Assembly (NCBI GenBank): GCA_013821025.1
Contig: JACDHN010000046.1
Location: 1-10,967, forward strand
Source: Acidimicrobiia bacterium
GTDB taxonomy: Bacteria > Actinomycetota > Acidimicrobiia > Acidimicrobiales > Ilumatobacteraceae
Direction: 5' to 3'
DNA length: 10,967 bases
This document shows, piece by piece, positions 1-6,902 of the stretch. The position numbers were made by a program, and so were the translations under genes. Under the pieces are notes generated by a model. It searched no databases. It was given only the letters and a program-made list of their open reading frames with translations, and was not told the origin of the DNA. Within the stretch, counting starts at the first letter, position 1; the number at the start of each line of letters is the position of its first letter.

Positions 1-2
1 AG

Positions 3-330
3 CCGCCGGCGATCCGGGGCACCGGCTACTGCGTCGACGCGCTCGAGGCGGCGCTGTGGGCGGTGGCCGGGGCCGCAGACTTCCGGGAGGCGGTGCTGCT
101 GGCAGCCAACCTCGGCGACGACGCCGACACCACGGCGGCCATCGCCGGCCAGCTCGCCGGCGCCCGGTGGGGCGCATCGGGGATCTCGCAGCGTTGGCGC
201 CAGCGGCTCACGGCCTCGGACCGGATCGAGTCACTGGCGAGGGGGTTGTTCCTGGCCGGCGGGGGCGAGGCGGCCGGGCCCGGTTGGGCGCACGACGAGT
301 TCGTCCACGCCTGGTGGGTGGAAACCGGGG
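3..330 (+). pseudogene. ADP-ribosylglycohydrolase (DraG-like), C-terminal part, runs in from the left edge and is broken at its 3' end
   Basis: Frame 3 is open from the window edge. Members of this family remove ADP-ribose from proteins or small molecules using two Mg ions. The family signature is clear: a GTGYCVDALEAALWA stretch is followed by NLGDDADTTAAIAGQLAGA, whose Asp-Asp-x-Asp-Thr (nt 117-131) supplies metal ligands. The segment ending near RGLFLAG is the usual C-terminus of the family. The frame then continues as a linker (WAHDEFVHAWWVETG) that reads naturally into the phosphatase-like segment that follows, but only if one G is removed from the GGGG run at 327-330. As written, frame 3 drifts into Arg-rich shadow translation and stops at 486-488. 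The N-terminal half lies outside the window, so I cannot say whether the hydrolase itself is intact upstream. The family call is firm; the pseudogene call rests on the frame slip and could be a sequencing error. Confidence 0.82.
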
Positions 331-537
331 CGCCTGCTCGCCGGCGAGTAGGCTGGCGACCCGGACGCAGCGCATGCCCGCCAGAAGGTCGATCTCCTCG
401 TCGACGCCGGGGGGCGCACCTTCGTCGAACTGACGACGACGGCGGACCGCTTGGAACCGTACGACCGCCTCGTGCGCGAGGTCGCTGACGGGCGCCGGCT
501 TGACCTATGCCACATCAGCCTCCCGGTCAGCGATGCG
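331..537 (+). pseudogene. Protein-tyrosine/dual-specificity-phosphatase-like N-terminal fragment, interrupted by TAG and truncated
   Basis: Frame 1 from 331 reads RLLAGE-stop-AGDPDAAHARQKVDLLVDAG and then RTFVELTT...LEPYDRLV...LDLCHISLPV. This is the N-terminal pattern I associate with bacterial tyrosine-phosphatase-like domains, where 'ETGRLLAGEY' opens the domain. The stop is TAG at 349-351, where a Tyr codon (TAC/TAT) would be expected, so a single substitution explains it. The catalytic HCxxGxxRT loop would lie downstream, but the domain ends near 535 and runs into helicase sequence, so the fragment cannot be an active phosphatase. The upstream hydrolase and this segment were probably one fused protein, as the linker WWVETG joins both after correcting one base at 327-330. 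The assignment is from memory of family patterns; the hydrolase fusion is an inference. Confidence 0.6.
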
Positions 538-737
538 GTGCACGCCGATCTTCGGCACCTCGTCGTCGACGAGTACCAGGACGTGAACCCGGCGCAGGAG
601 AGACTGATCCGGCTATTGACAGGCTCCGACGTGGAGCTGTGTGTGGTGGGAGACGACGACCAGGCGATCTGCCAGTGGCGCGGCTCGGACGTCGGCAACA
701 TCGTCGGCTTCGCGACCAGGTACCCGAACGTCGCCAC
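538..737 (+). pseudogene. UvrD/PcrA-type SF1 helicase internal fragment (motifs II and III only)
   Basis: Frame 1 carries DLRHLVVDEYQDVNPAQERL and then ELCVVGDDDQAICQWRGSDVG. These are SF1A helicase motif II (Walker B, DEYQD) and motif III (GDDDQAI-x-QWRG), followed by the usual GNIVGFA-x-RYP segment. Walker A and all C-terminal motifs (IV-VI) are absent, so about 65 residues survive from a protein normally several hundred residues or longer. The usual Tyr in AIYQWRG is Cys here (AICQWRG), consistent with relaxed selection. The fragment is fused in frame behind the phosphatase-like remnant, so an ORF stays open from 352 to a stop at 751-753. Its 3' end meets the tail of the oppositely oriented methyltransferase at about 735-740. 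No activity is expected. Confidence 0.85.
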
Positions 738-1583
738 GTCGCCGGTGAAGTAGCAGTGGCGGACGAAGAAGCTCTCACCGTCGTACTCTGTGTCGATCAT
801 CCACAGCGCCACCTGGTCGGTACCGCTGGAGCGGACCTCGCCGGTGGTCGGGTCGTACACGTCGACGCCGAGCAGTTTGACGGTGACCGTCGCCCTCGGT
901 CTTGACGACGATGTCGGGCTCGCCGAAGACCGTGAACAGGTTGCCGGCGCCGGTCTTCTTCAGTTCCTCGCCCATCAGCACTGCTCGGCCACGAACGCCG
1001 ACGTTCCCGACCCACACGTCGGATCGAGAACGAGGTCGCCGGGATCGGTGGCCATGAGTAGGCATCGCTGAATGATCTTGCTGTTCGTCTGTACGACGTA
1101 CATCTTGTCGGTTCCAGCTCCTCCACCCGTGTCCGTCCAAACGTCTGCAATTGGAACCAGCGGAAAGTCATTCGAGAACCTCTTGAACCGAATCACGGAG
1201 GTTGCGACGTGAACTCTTTCGGATTGAATCAGCCGGTGCATTTCCTGTTCGGTCACCTTCCAGTGGTTGCCCGCCTGAGGTACGAACCGCTTGCCGTCCA
1301 CGAGAACCTCGTAGGAGCCGCTGACCCGAACACCCTGCGACTGAAGATCGCCGGACGAGAAGTGTGCTGCATCGTCCGTAGCCAGCTTCGCTTGGAAAGC
1401 AGGTCGGGTCCTCAGAGCATCAGCGTCACGGGCGAACCACAATAGATAGCTTCCGGCACGGTCGAGATGCTCGTCCTGACGGCCGGTGGTCGTCCTGAAG
1501 TAGATCTGAGCGACGAAGTTCTCCGCACCGAAGAGCCGATCACGAAGTGCTGCTCCGGTGGGTCGTACGGTGAGTTGAGGCAC
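738..1583 (-). pseudogene. DNA adenine/cytosine-N4 methyltransferase (type III Mod-like), truncated, internally deleted and frameshifted
   Basis: Reading the - strand from 1583, one frame encodes LRDRLFGAENFVAQIYFRTT, then VWTDTGGGAGTDKMYVVQTN and the AdoMet-binding motif I VLDPTCGSGTSAFVAEQ. At about 978-985 the frame changes and jumps straight to VLMGEELKKTGAGNLF-x-VFGEPDI, which in family members lies far downstream, so a large central part is missing. A second one-base slip at about 888-892 leads to YDPTTGEVRSSGTDQVALW and EYDGESFFVRHCYFTGD, the conserved tail region. That tail stops at about 738, where helicase sequence of the opposite strand begins, and the final C-terminus is lost. The N-terminal region with the catalytic DPPY-type motif is also missing, as a stop lies just upstream of 1583. 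Three lesions plus two truncations make this a clear pseudogene of a restriction-modification methylase. Confidence 0.85.
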
Positions 1584-1623
1584 CCACCTCCCATTCGTTC
1601 AAGACGGCGCTGGCACTGATCGG

Positions 1624-1629
1624 TACGGT
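1624..1629 (+). promoter_or_regulatory. Possible -10 box (TACGGT) for leaderless transcription of the cupin gene
   Basis: TACGGT matches TAnnnT and ends 7 bases before the ATG at 1637, with no Shine-Dalgarno sequence between. In leaderless actinobacterial transcripts the -10 box sits at this distance from the start codon. No convincing -35 is seen. The flanking ATCGG-TACGGT-N7-ATGA is nearly repeated before the small-protein gene at 6899. Confidence 0.4.
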
Positions 1630-1636
1630 CGACCGC

Positions 1637-2053
1637 ATGACTGAGCTGCCAGCGTCGTTTGACCTCAGCGAGACGCCTGTGCATGTCGGCGGGAGATCGG
1701 CCATCACTCCGCTGACCGGGTTCTCCTGGTCGAACGAGTACTTGGATGCTTACGAGCGGCGGTTCGAATCGGACGGCGCCGATGGCCGGCTGGTGATGTT
1801 CGGGACCATGGACGCCTCGATCGACGTCTGGGAACGCCATCCCGCGGGTGACGAGCTCGTGCTGGCAGTGGACGGCCGGGTGACGATGATCCAGGAGATC
1901 GGCGGCGAGCACCATCCGATCGTCCTCGGCCCGCGCCAGGCGGCGATCAACCCGCCAGGCGTCTGGCACACGTTCGATGTCGACCCGTCGGATGGTCCCG
2001 TCACGTTCATGACGATCACGGCCGGCATCGGCACCGAGCACCGAAGCCGCTGA
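1637..2053 (+). CDS. Small single-domain cupin protein, 138 aa
   Basis: A small soluble beta-barrel protein of the cupin superfamily with unknown substrate. The first cupin motif appears as ERHPAGDELVLAVDGRV (His68, Glu73, Gly80); the second as NPPGVWHTF (His111). Canonical metal-binding cupins have HxH plus Glu and a later His. Here the first motif has a single His, so the visible metal set is His68, Glu73 and His111. There is no signal peptide or membrane segment. The ATG at 1637 is preceded by TACGGT at a leaderless-promoter distance. The gene stands alone between the pseudogene debris and the convergent ABM gene, and is intact, so it marks the right border of the decayed region. Similar cupins are often annotated as 'cupin domain-containing protein'; a specific function cannot be given. 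Family call firm, role unknown. Confidence 0.87.
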   Translation: MTELPASFDLSETPVHVGGRSAITPLTGFSWSNEYLDAYERRFESDGADGRLVMFGTMDASIDVWERHPAGDELVLAVDGRVTMIQEIGGEHHPIVLGPRQAAINPPGVWHTFDVDPSDGPVTFMTITAGIGTEHRSR

Positions 2054-2073
2054 GCGTCCGCAAGACGCCGCTC
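2052..2073. terminator. Possible hairpin between convergent genes
   Basis: The short gap between the cupin stop and the ABM stop contains GCGTC (2054-2058) and GACGC (2064-2068) around a 5-base loop. An alternative outer pairing is GAGCG (2052-2056) with CGCTC (2069-2073). It overlaps both stop codons. No T-run follows on either strand, so a classical intrinsic terminator is not shown; position between convergent genes is the main support. Confidence 0.3.
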
Positions 2074-2369
2074 TAGGGAGTGACCGGCGTCAGCACGTGG
2101 ATGGCCGGTGCCTCGGCAAGATGCTCGCCGGCGGCGGCGAACGCCGCAGCGATGTGGTCCGATTGCATGTGGGCGTCCATGGCCGCCTGGTCCTCGAACC
2201 GCTCGATCGTGACGAACGTGCCCGGCGCGGACGCCGACTCGAACAGCTCGTAGCTCCTGCACCCTGCCTCCGTGCGGGTCGCGGTCACGAGCTCCGTGAG
2301 CGCCTCACGGACCTCGCTCTCGGAGCCTGAAGTCGCCGTGATCACGGCGACGACGTTCAGATCGCTCAT
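2073..2369 (-). CDS. Antibiotic-biosynthesis-monooxygenase (ABM/YgiN-like) domain protein, 98 aa
   Basis: The protein begins MSDLNVVAVITA and contains the ferredoxin-like ABM signature: a stretch of beta-strand then helix (SEVREALTELVTATRTEAGC), followed by YELFESASAPGTFVTIERF, then a DAHMQSDHI helix. Its length of about 98 residues is typical for single-domain members, which act as dimers without metal or flavin on quinols or polyketide-like substrates, or have unknown roles. The ATG at 2367-2369 was chosen over longer in-frame extensions because homology starts there. GAGGGAG lies a suitable distance upstream as a ribosome binding site, and the extension would run into the divergent mannosidase gene. 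It is convergent with the cupin gene and divergent from the mannosidase, so it is probably monocistronic. The substrate is unknown. Confidence 0.88.
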   Translation of the reverse strand: MSDLNVVAVITATSGSESEVREALTELVTATRTEAGCRSYELFESASAPGTFVTIERFEDQAAMDAHMQSDHIAAAFAAAGEHLAEAPAIHVLTPVTP

Positions 2370-2398
2370 CGGTGTTCTCCCTCTCGTCGTGTCGCCCG

Positions 2399-2404
2399 AC
2401 AGTA
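2399..2404 (-). promoter_or_regulatory. Possible -10 box (TACTGT on the - strand) for the ABM gene
   Basis: In the 75-base gap shared with the divergent mannosidase gene, the - strand has TACTGT about 30 bases upstream of the ABM start. That leaves a short leader that includes the GAGGGAG ribosome binding site. No clear -35 was found. Weak, position-based call. Confidence 0.22.
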
Positions 2405-2432
2405 GGCGCCTGGCCGCCGGACCGAGCACAGC

Positions 2433-2438
2433 TAGCGT
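2433..2438 (+). promoter_or_regulatory. Possible -10 box (TAGCGT) just before the mannosidase start
   Basis: TAGCGT fits TAnnnT and ends 6 bases before the GTG at 2445, the spacing expected for leaderless transcription. There is no Shine-Dalgarno sequence before this GTG. The TAG of the box is also the in-frame stop that limits upstream extension of the gene. No good -35 is visible. Confidence 0.33.
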
Positions 2439-2444
2439 TCGGCC

Positions 2445-5400
2445 GTGCACGACGACCGGCGACTCGTGGAGCAGCGGATCCGCCGCCAGGTGGTCGAACG
2501 GTTGACGCCACTCGTGTACCCCGAGTCCGAAGTGCTCCAGGTAGCGGCCGGGCCGACACTCGGCGACCTGGCCCCGATCGCCGTCGGCGACAAGTGGGGT
2601 CCGCCGTGGACGACGACGTGGTTCGAGCTCACCGGCAAGCTCCCCGACGCCTGGCGGGGACGGCGGGTAGAGGCGATCATCGACCTCGGCTTCGAGGTCG
2701 ACGCTCCTGGGTTCCAGTGCGAGGGGCTCGTCATCGACGCCAATGGTCGGGCCGTGCAGGGCGTGCATCCCCGCCGCCAGGCCGTCCGACTCGACTCCAG
2801 CGGCAGCCACGTGCGCATCGTCGTCGAGGCGGCGTCCAACCCGGCGTTCCCGCAGTTCCGGTCGTCGCCGATGGGCTCGCCTGACACCGCGCCCGACTTC
2901 CCGCTCTATCGCCTCCGGCGCGCCGACGCCGTGCTCGTCGACGAGACCGCTGAGTCACTGCTGTACGACTTCGACGTGCTCGACGCAACAATGCGCGTGC
3001 TCGACGAGCGCGATCCCCGCAGAGCACAGCTGCTCGACGCACTCGTCCGAGCCCTCGACCGGTTGCCCGACCTGGCAGCGGCCACAGCGGTGCTGGCGCC
3101 CGTGCTGGCCATGGGGGCTCGAGCAAGCGCCCACCACATCGTCGCCTGCGGCCACGCACACATCGACACGGCCTGGCTGTGGCCGATCCGCGAGACGATG
3201 CGCAAGTGCCGTCGCACGTTCGCCTCTGCCGTGGCGCTGATGGACGAGCACGCCGACTACCGCTTCGCCTGTTCGCAGGCTCAGCAGTACGCCTGGATCG
3301 AGCAGCAGGATCCCGACCTGTTCGAGCGCATCACCGTCAAGGTGCGCTCCGGTCAGTGGCTGCCTGTCGGCGGCATGTGGGTCGAGGCCGACATGAACCT
3401 GCCGTCGGGGGAGAGCCTCGTACGCCAGCTCGTCCAAGGTCAGCGCTACTTCGAGAGTCGCTTCGGCATGCGCTGCAAGGAGGCGTGGATACCCGACGTG
3501 TTCGGCTACCCGACCGGACTGCCCCAACTGTTCCGAGCCGCCGGCATCGACCGCTTCGTGACCCAGAAGCTGTCATGGAACAAGACGAACCGCTTCCCGC
3601 ATCACACGTTCTGGTGGGAGGGGCTCGACGGCTCGCGAGTGCTGACCCACTTCCCGCCCGTTGACACGTACAACGCTGAGATCACAGCGGAGCAGCTCGA
3701 CTTCGCCGCCCGCAACTTCTCCGACCATCGCTGGAGCAGGTGGTCGCTGATGCCGTTCGGCTACGGCGACGGCGGCGGCGGCCCGACGCGAGAGATGATC
3801 GAGCGCGCCCGGCGCCTCGCAGATCTCGACGGCATGCCGGCGCTCCGGATCGGCAGCCCCTCGGAGTTCTTCGATCATGTGGAGGCGGAGATCCGGGCAG
3901 GCGCCCAGACGCCGGTATGGCGTGGCGAGCTCTACTTCGAGATGCACAGGGGCACGCTCACCAGCCAGCTCGGCACGAAGCTCGGCAACCGCCGCTGCGA
4001 ACGGCTGCTCGTGGAGACTGAGCTCTGGTCGGCTGCCCTCGGCCGGCACGCCGGCATCGACGAGCTGTGGCGACAGGTGCTGACCCAGCAGTTCCATGAC
4101 ATCCTTCCCGGGTCGTCTATCGCCTGGGTCCACGCCGACGCCGAAGCCGTGTTCCAGAGCGTGGCCACCGATGTCGAAGCCCGTATCAGCGGGCTGTTGG
4201 GCGAGCTGGCGGCACCGCTCGGCGGCGGGGCGGCTGTGGCCAACCCGTCGTCTCGAGCACGCCACGAGGTGATCGAGACAGGGGCCGAGATCGCCGGCGA
4301 CGGCCCGCGCCAGGATCTGGATGACGGCCGGACGGCGGCCGTGGTCGATGTCGCTGCGTTCGCCGTCGCCCCGCTGCGAGCCGTCGACACGCGGGACCGG
4401 GTGGTCGTCACCGACCGCTCGATGTCCAACCATCAGCTCTCGATCCGCTGGGACCCCGACGGCTCCATCACCTCGATCATCGACCCGGCTCGCGGGCGCG
4501 AGCTGATACCGGCTGGCGCGTTGGCGGCGGTGCTGGAGCTGGCTCCCGACCATCCTGTCGAATACGACGCCTGGGATCTCGAGTCGTGGACGCGCAAGGG
4601 CGCTGTCACGTTGCACGACGCGGAGCGCGTCGAGGTGGTGGAGTCCGGCCCGCTCGTCGGGCGCGTGCGCGTGCGCAGGACGTTCGGCGCGTCCACGGCC
4701 GACGTCACCTACACGTTGCGGACTGGGAGCCCACGCCTCGACATCGACATCGATCTCGACTGGAACCACGACGAGCACCTGCTGTCGATGGCGTTCCCGA
4801 TCGACGTGCGCACGGACACGGCGATCTGCGACGTCCAGTTCGGCGTCGTCGAGCGCCCGACGCACTCGTCCACGTCGTGGGACGCCGCCAAGTTCGAGGT
4901 CTGCGCCCACCGCTTCGTAGCCCTCGCCGAGCCTCATTTCGGTGTCGCCGTGCTCAACGACGGCCGCTACGGACACGCCGTGTTCGACGGAGCCATCCGG
5001 GTGAGCCTGGCGCGAGCCCCGAAGTACCCCGACCCCGGCGCCGACCACGGTCGCCACCGCGTCACGCTCTCGGTGATGCCCTACGGAGGCGATCTGGCCG
5101 ACGTGCTGAGCGAGGCCGACCTGCTCAACCGCCCACTGCGCATCGTGGACGCCGCCGAAGCCAGCGAAGCCGAGCATGAGTGCGACGGTTATGTGACCGT
5201 CAGCCTGCCGCCGGTGGAGCTGCTCGGTGCCGGTATCGACGTGGACGCCGTGAAGCTCGCCGACGACGGATCGGGCGACCTGATCGTGCGCTTCCACGAG
5301 GCGTGCGGCGATCGGGTGCCTGTCACCGTGCGCACCCCGCGTCGCATAACCGGCGCCTCCCGCTGCAACGTCCTGGAGGAGCCGAGCCACGGGTACGAAG

Positions 5401-5477
5401 TGTCGGATGGCATCGTCGCCCTCGTGCTGGCGCCGTTCGAGTTGATCACCCTTCGCATCGCCCAGGTAACGGCCTGA
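2445..5477 (+). CDS. Alpha-mannosidase, glycoside hydrolase family 38 (cytosolic MAN2C1-like type)
   Basis: A 1010-residue retaining zinc alpha-mannosidase that hydrolyses alpha-linked mannose from oligosaccharides. The catalytic domain opens with ACGHAHIDTAWLWPIRETMRK: His239 and Asp241 match the zinc ligands. AWIPDVFGYP carries the predicted nucleophile Asp351, and QQFHDILPGSS holds the remaining zinc ligand His551. An N-terminal beta domain (about 1-230) precedes the catalytic domain. The helical middle domain spans roughly 480-590, and the large beta C-terminal domain (about 600-1005) completes the GH38 layout. HAHIDTAWLWP and the length match the cytosolic/bacterial MAN2C1-like subgroup rather than Golgi or lysosomal enzymes. 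No signal peptide is present, so it should act on internalised glycans. GTG at 2445 is the first start after an in-frame TAG at 2433. It leads an operon, with the PhoD-like gene 3 bases downstream. All key residues are present. Confidence 0.96.
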   Translation: MHDDRRLVEQRIRRQVVERLTPLVYPESEVLQVAAGPTLGDLAPIAVGDKWGPPWTTTWFELTGKLPDAWRGRRVEAIIDLGFEVDAPGFQCEGLVIDANGRAVQGVHPRRQAVRLDSSGSHVRIVVEAASNPAFPQFRSSPMGSPDTAPDFPLYRLRRADAVLVDETAESLLYDFDVLDATMRVLDERDPRRAQLLDALVRALDRLPDLAAATAVLAPVLAMGARASAHHIVACGHAHIDTAWLWPIRETMRKCRRTFASAVALMDEHADYRFACSQAQQYAWIEQQDPDLFERITVKVRSGQWLPVGGMWVEADMNLPSGESLVRQLVQGQRYFESRFGMRCKEAWIPDVFGYPTGLPQLFRAAGIDRFVTQKLSWNKTNRFPHHTFWWEGLDGSRVLTHFPPVDTYNAEITAEQLDFAARNFSDHRWSRWSLMPFGYGDGGGGPTREMIERARRLADLDGMPALRIGSPSEFFDHVEAEIRAGAQTPVWRGELYFEMHRGTLTSQLGTKLGNRRCERLLVETELWSAALGRHAGIDELWRQVLTQQFHDILPGSSIAWVHADAEAVFQSVATDVEARISGLLGELAAPLGGGAAVANPSSRARHEVIETGAEIAGDGPRQDLDDGRTAAVVDVAAFAVAPLRAVDTRDRVVVTDRSMSNHQLSIRWDPDGSITSIIDPARGRELIPAGALAAVLELAPDHPVEYDAWDLESWTRKGAVTLHDAERVEVVESGPLVGRVRVRRTFGASTADVTYTLRTGSPRLDIDIDLDWNHDEHLLSMAFPIDVRTDTAICDVQFGVVERPTHSSTSWDAAKFEVCAHRFVALAEPHFGVAVLNDGRYGHAVFDGAIRVSLARAPKYPDPGADHGRHRVTLSVMPYGGDLADVLSEADLLNRPLRIVDAAEASEAEHECDGYVTVSLPPVELLGAGIDVDAVKLADDGSGDLIVRFHEACGDRVPVTVRTPRRITGASRCNVLEEPSHGYEVSDGIVALVLAPFELITLRIAQVTA

Positions 5478-5480
5478 TCG

Positions 5481-6902
5481 ATGACGATGTTCCGCCACGG
5501 CGTGGCGTCCGGCGAACCATGCCCGACGTCGGTCTCGCTGTGGACCAGGGTCTCGTCCGCCGAGCCAGAGGTGCCGCTGCGGTGGGTGATGGAGCGCGAA
5601 GGTGCCGATGGTCGTCCACACAGCGAAGGGGGACGATCGGGTCCGGCCGTCGCCTCGTTCCTCGACGATCACACCGTCACCGTCGTCGCCAACGATCTGA
5701 GCCCAGGCACCTGGTACCGCTACTGGTTCGAAGGGCCCGGCGGCACCCGCTCGCCCACGGCCCACACCCGCACGCTGCCCGCCGACGGGGGACCGGTCCG
5801 GATCGGCTTCACGTGCTGCGCCCGCTACGGGCTCGGCCACTTCACCGCCTACCGGATGCTGGCCGAAGAGCGCTGTGATCTCATCGTGCACCTCGGCGAC
5901 TACATCTACGAGGACGCCGACTCGTGGGTGACCGAGCGACTACCCGACCCGCCTTACGAAGCGCAGACGCTCGGCGACTACCGCCGCCGCTACTCCCAGC
6001 ACCGTCGTGACACCGACCTGCAGGCCTTGCACCATGCGGCGCCGATGATCCCCGTGTGGGACGACCACGATGTCGCCGACGGAGCTCCCCGAGAATCGGA
6101 CATCGCAGCGCGGCAACGTTACCGCGACGGCCAGCAAGCGTGGCGGGAGTGGCTGCCGATCAACTCGCGCCGCAGCGCGGACGACGGCATCGACCGCGTG
6201 ATCTCGATCGCCGGAGTTGTCGATCTCGTCGTGTTCGACGCTCGCTTCAGCGGTCGTCAGCCCCACGACCGTTCGGGTCCCCGCCTCGAGCCTCACCAAC
6301 GCCGCCAGATCCTCGCCGATTCGCAGTGGGACCTGCTCGAGGCCACGCTGCGGTCGAGCACGACGCCGTGGCGGATCCTCGCCAACCAGGTGCAGATCGG
6401 CCCGATGCGCCTGGGCTACCTGCCGAGCATCAGGCGTCTGGGCATGCGCCCCGTGGTGAACCCCGATCAATGGGACGGTTACGCGCATGAGCGGCGACGC
6501 CTCTACGAGCTGCTCGCCGCCACGGGTCCGTCGCTGCTCGTCAGCGGTGATCTGCACTCCACGTGGTACCGCACGCTGCGCCACGAGGGTCGGCGACTGG
6601 CCCAGGAGTTGACGGTCACGTCGGTGTCGGGCGAGACGTATGCCGAGGCGTTCCGCATGCGCACCCACGTGTCGCCCCGGTTGCTGGAACGCCTCATCCG
6701 GAGCTTCAACGAGGGCATCCGCTTCATGGATCTGTACCGCCACGGGTACGCCGTCGTGGACGTCAGCACCGAGCACCTCGACGCCACGGTAGTTCTGCTG
6801 GACAGCGTCGCCGATCGCTCCAGCGGTGCCGAACGGGTGGCGCTTGCCCGCCTCGTTCGACGAGTTGCGCCGCTTCGGTCATCGGGTACGGTGCGATCAT
6901 GA
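5481..6902 (+). CDS. PhoD-like metallophosphoesterase (alkaline phosphatase D family), no signal peptide
   Basis: A 473-residue member of the PhoD family of metal-dependent phosphodiesterases/phosphatases. It has an N-terminal Fn3-like beta domain (about 1-100; HGVASGEPCPTSVSLWTRV is the typical opening). The metallophosphatase core shows HLGDYIYED (Asp140, Tyr143), WDDHDVADG (Asp194-Asp197, with His196) and SGDLHSTWY (Asp357, His359). A Cys pair (112-113) lies in FTCCARYG, near the position of the Cys iron ligand of Bacillus PhoD. Classical PhoD is exported by Tat with a twin-Arg signal, but here the Fn3-like domain starts at residue 4, so the protein appears cytoplasmic. The start lies 3 bases after the mannosidase stop, implying co-transcription and a shared task on sugar phosphates or phosphoglycans (inference). 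The TGA overlaps the next ATG (ATGA). Confidence 0.93.
   Translation: MTMFRHGVASGEPCPTSVSLWTRVSSAEPEVPLRWVMEREGADGRPHSEGGRSGPAVASFLDDHTVTVVANDLSPGTWYRYWFEGPGGTRSPTAHTRTLPADGGPVRIGFTCCARYGLGHFTAYRMLAEERCDLIVHLGDYIYEDADSWVTERLPDPPYEAQTLGDYRRRYSQHRRDTDLQALHHAAPMIPVWDDHDVADGAPRESDIAARQRYRDGQQAWREWLPINSRRSADDGIDRVISIAGVVDLVVFDARFSGRQPHDRSGPRLEPHQRRQILADSQWDLLEATLRSSTTPWRILANQVQIGPMRLGYLPSIRRLGMRPVVNPDQWDGYAHERRRLYELLAATGPSLLVSGDLHSTWYRTLRHEGRRLAQELTVTSVSGETYAEAFRMRTHVSPRLLERLIRSFNEGIRFMDLYRHGYAVVDVSTEHLDATVVLLDSVADRSSGAERVALARLVRRVAPLRSSGTVRS
6865..6892 (+). promoter_or_regulatory. Possible internal promoter (TTGCGC - 16 bp - TACGGT) before the DGG small-protein gene
   Basis: Inside the last codons of the PhoD-like gene, TTGCGC (6865-6870) and TACGGT (6887-6892) are spaced 16 bases apart. 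TACGGT ends 6 bases before the ATG at 6899, again a leaderless arrangement. The core ATCGGG-TACGGT-N6-ATGA resembles the sequence before the cupin gene at 1637. It could start a transcript for the peptide, oxygenase, ferredoxin and flavoenzyme genes separately from the hydrolases. Confidence 0.4.

Noticed and set aside
451..753. A 100-residue 'novel' protein on the + strand
   Set aside because: It is a chimera of phosphatase-like and helicase debris. Walker A and motifs IV-VI are absent, and it is interrupted upstream by TAG.
1412..2041. 209-codon open frame on the - strand over the cupin gene
   Set aside because: Antisense of an intact cupin with recognisable motifs; no family resemblance.
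3573..5891. 772-codon open frame on the - strand opposite the mannosidase
   Set aside because: It is antisense to a GH38 gene with all motifs intact, has Arg/His/Gly-rich composition typical of high-GC shadow frames, and no recognisable domain.
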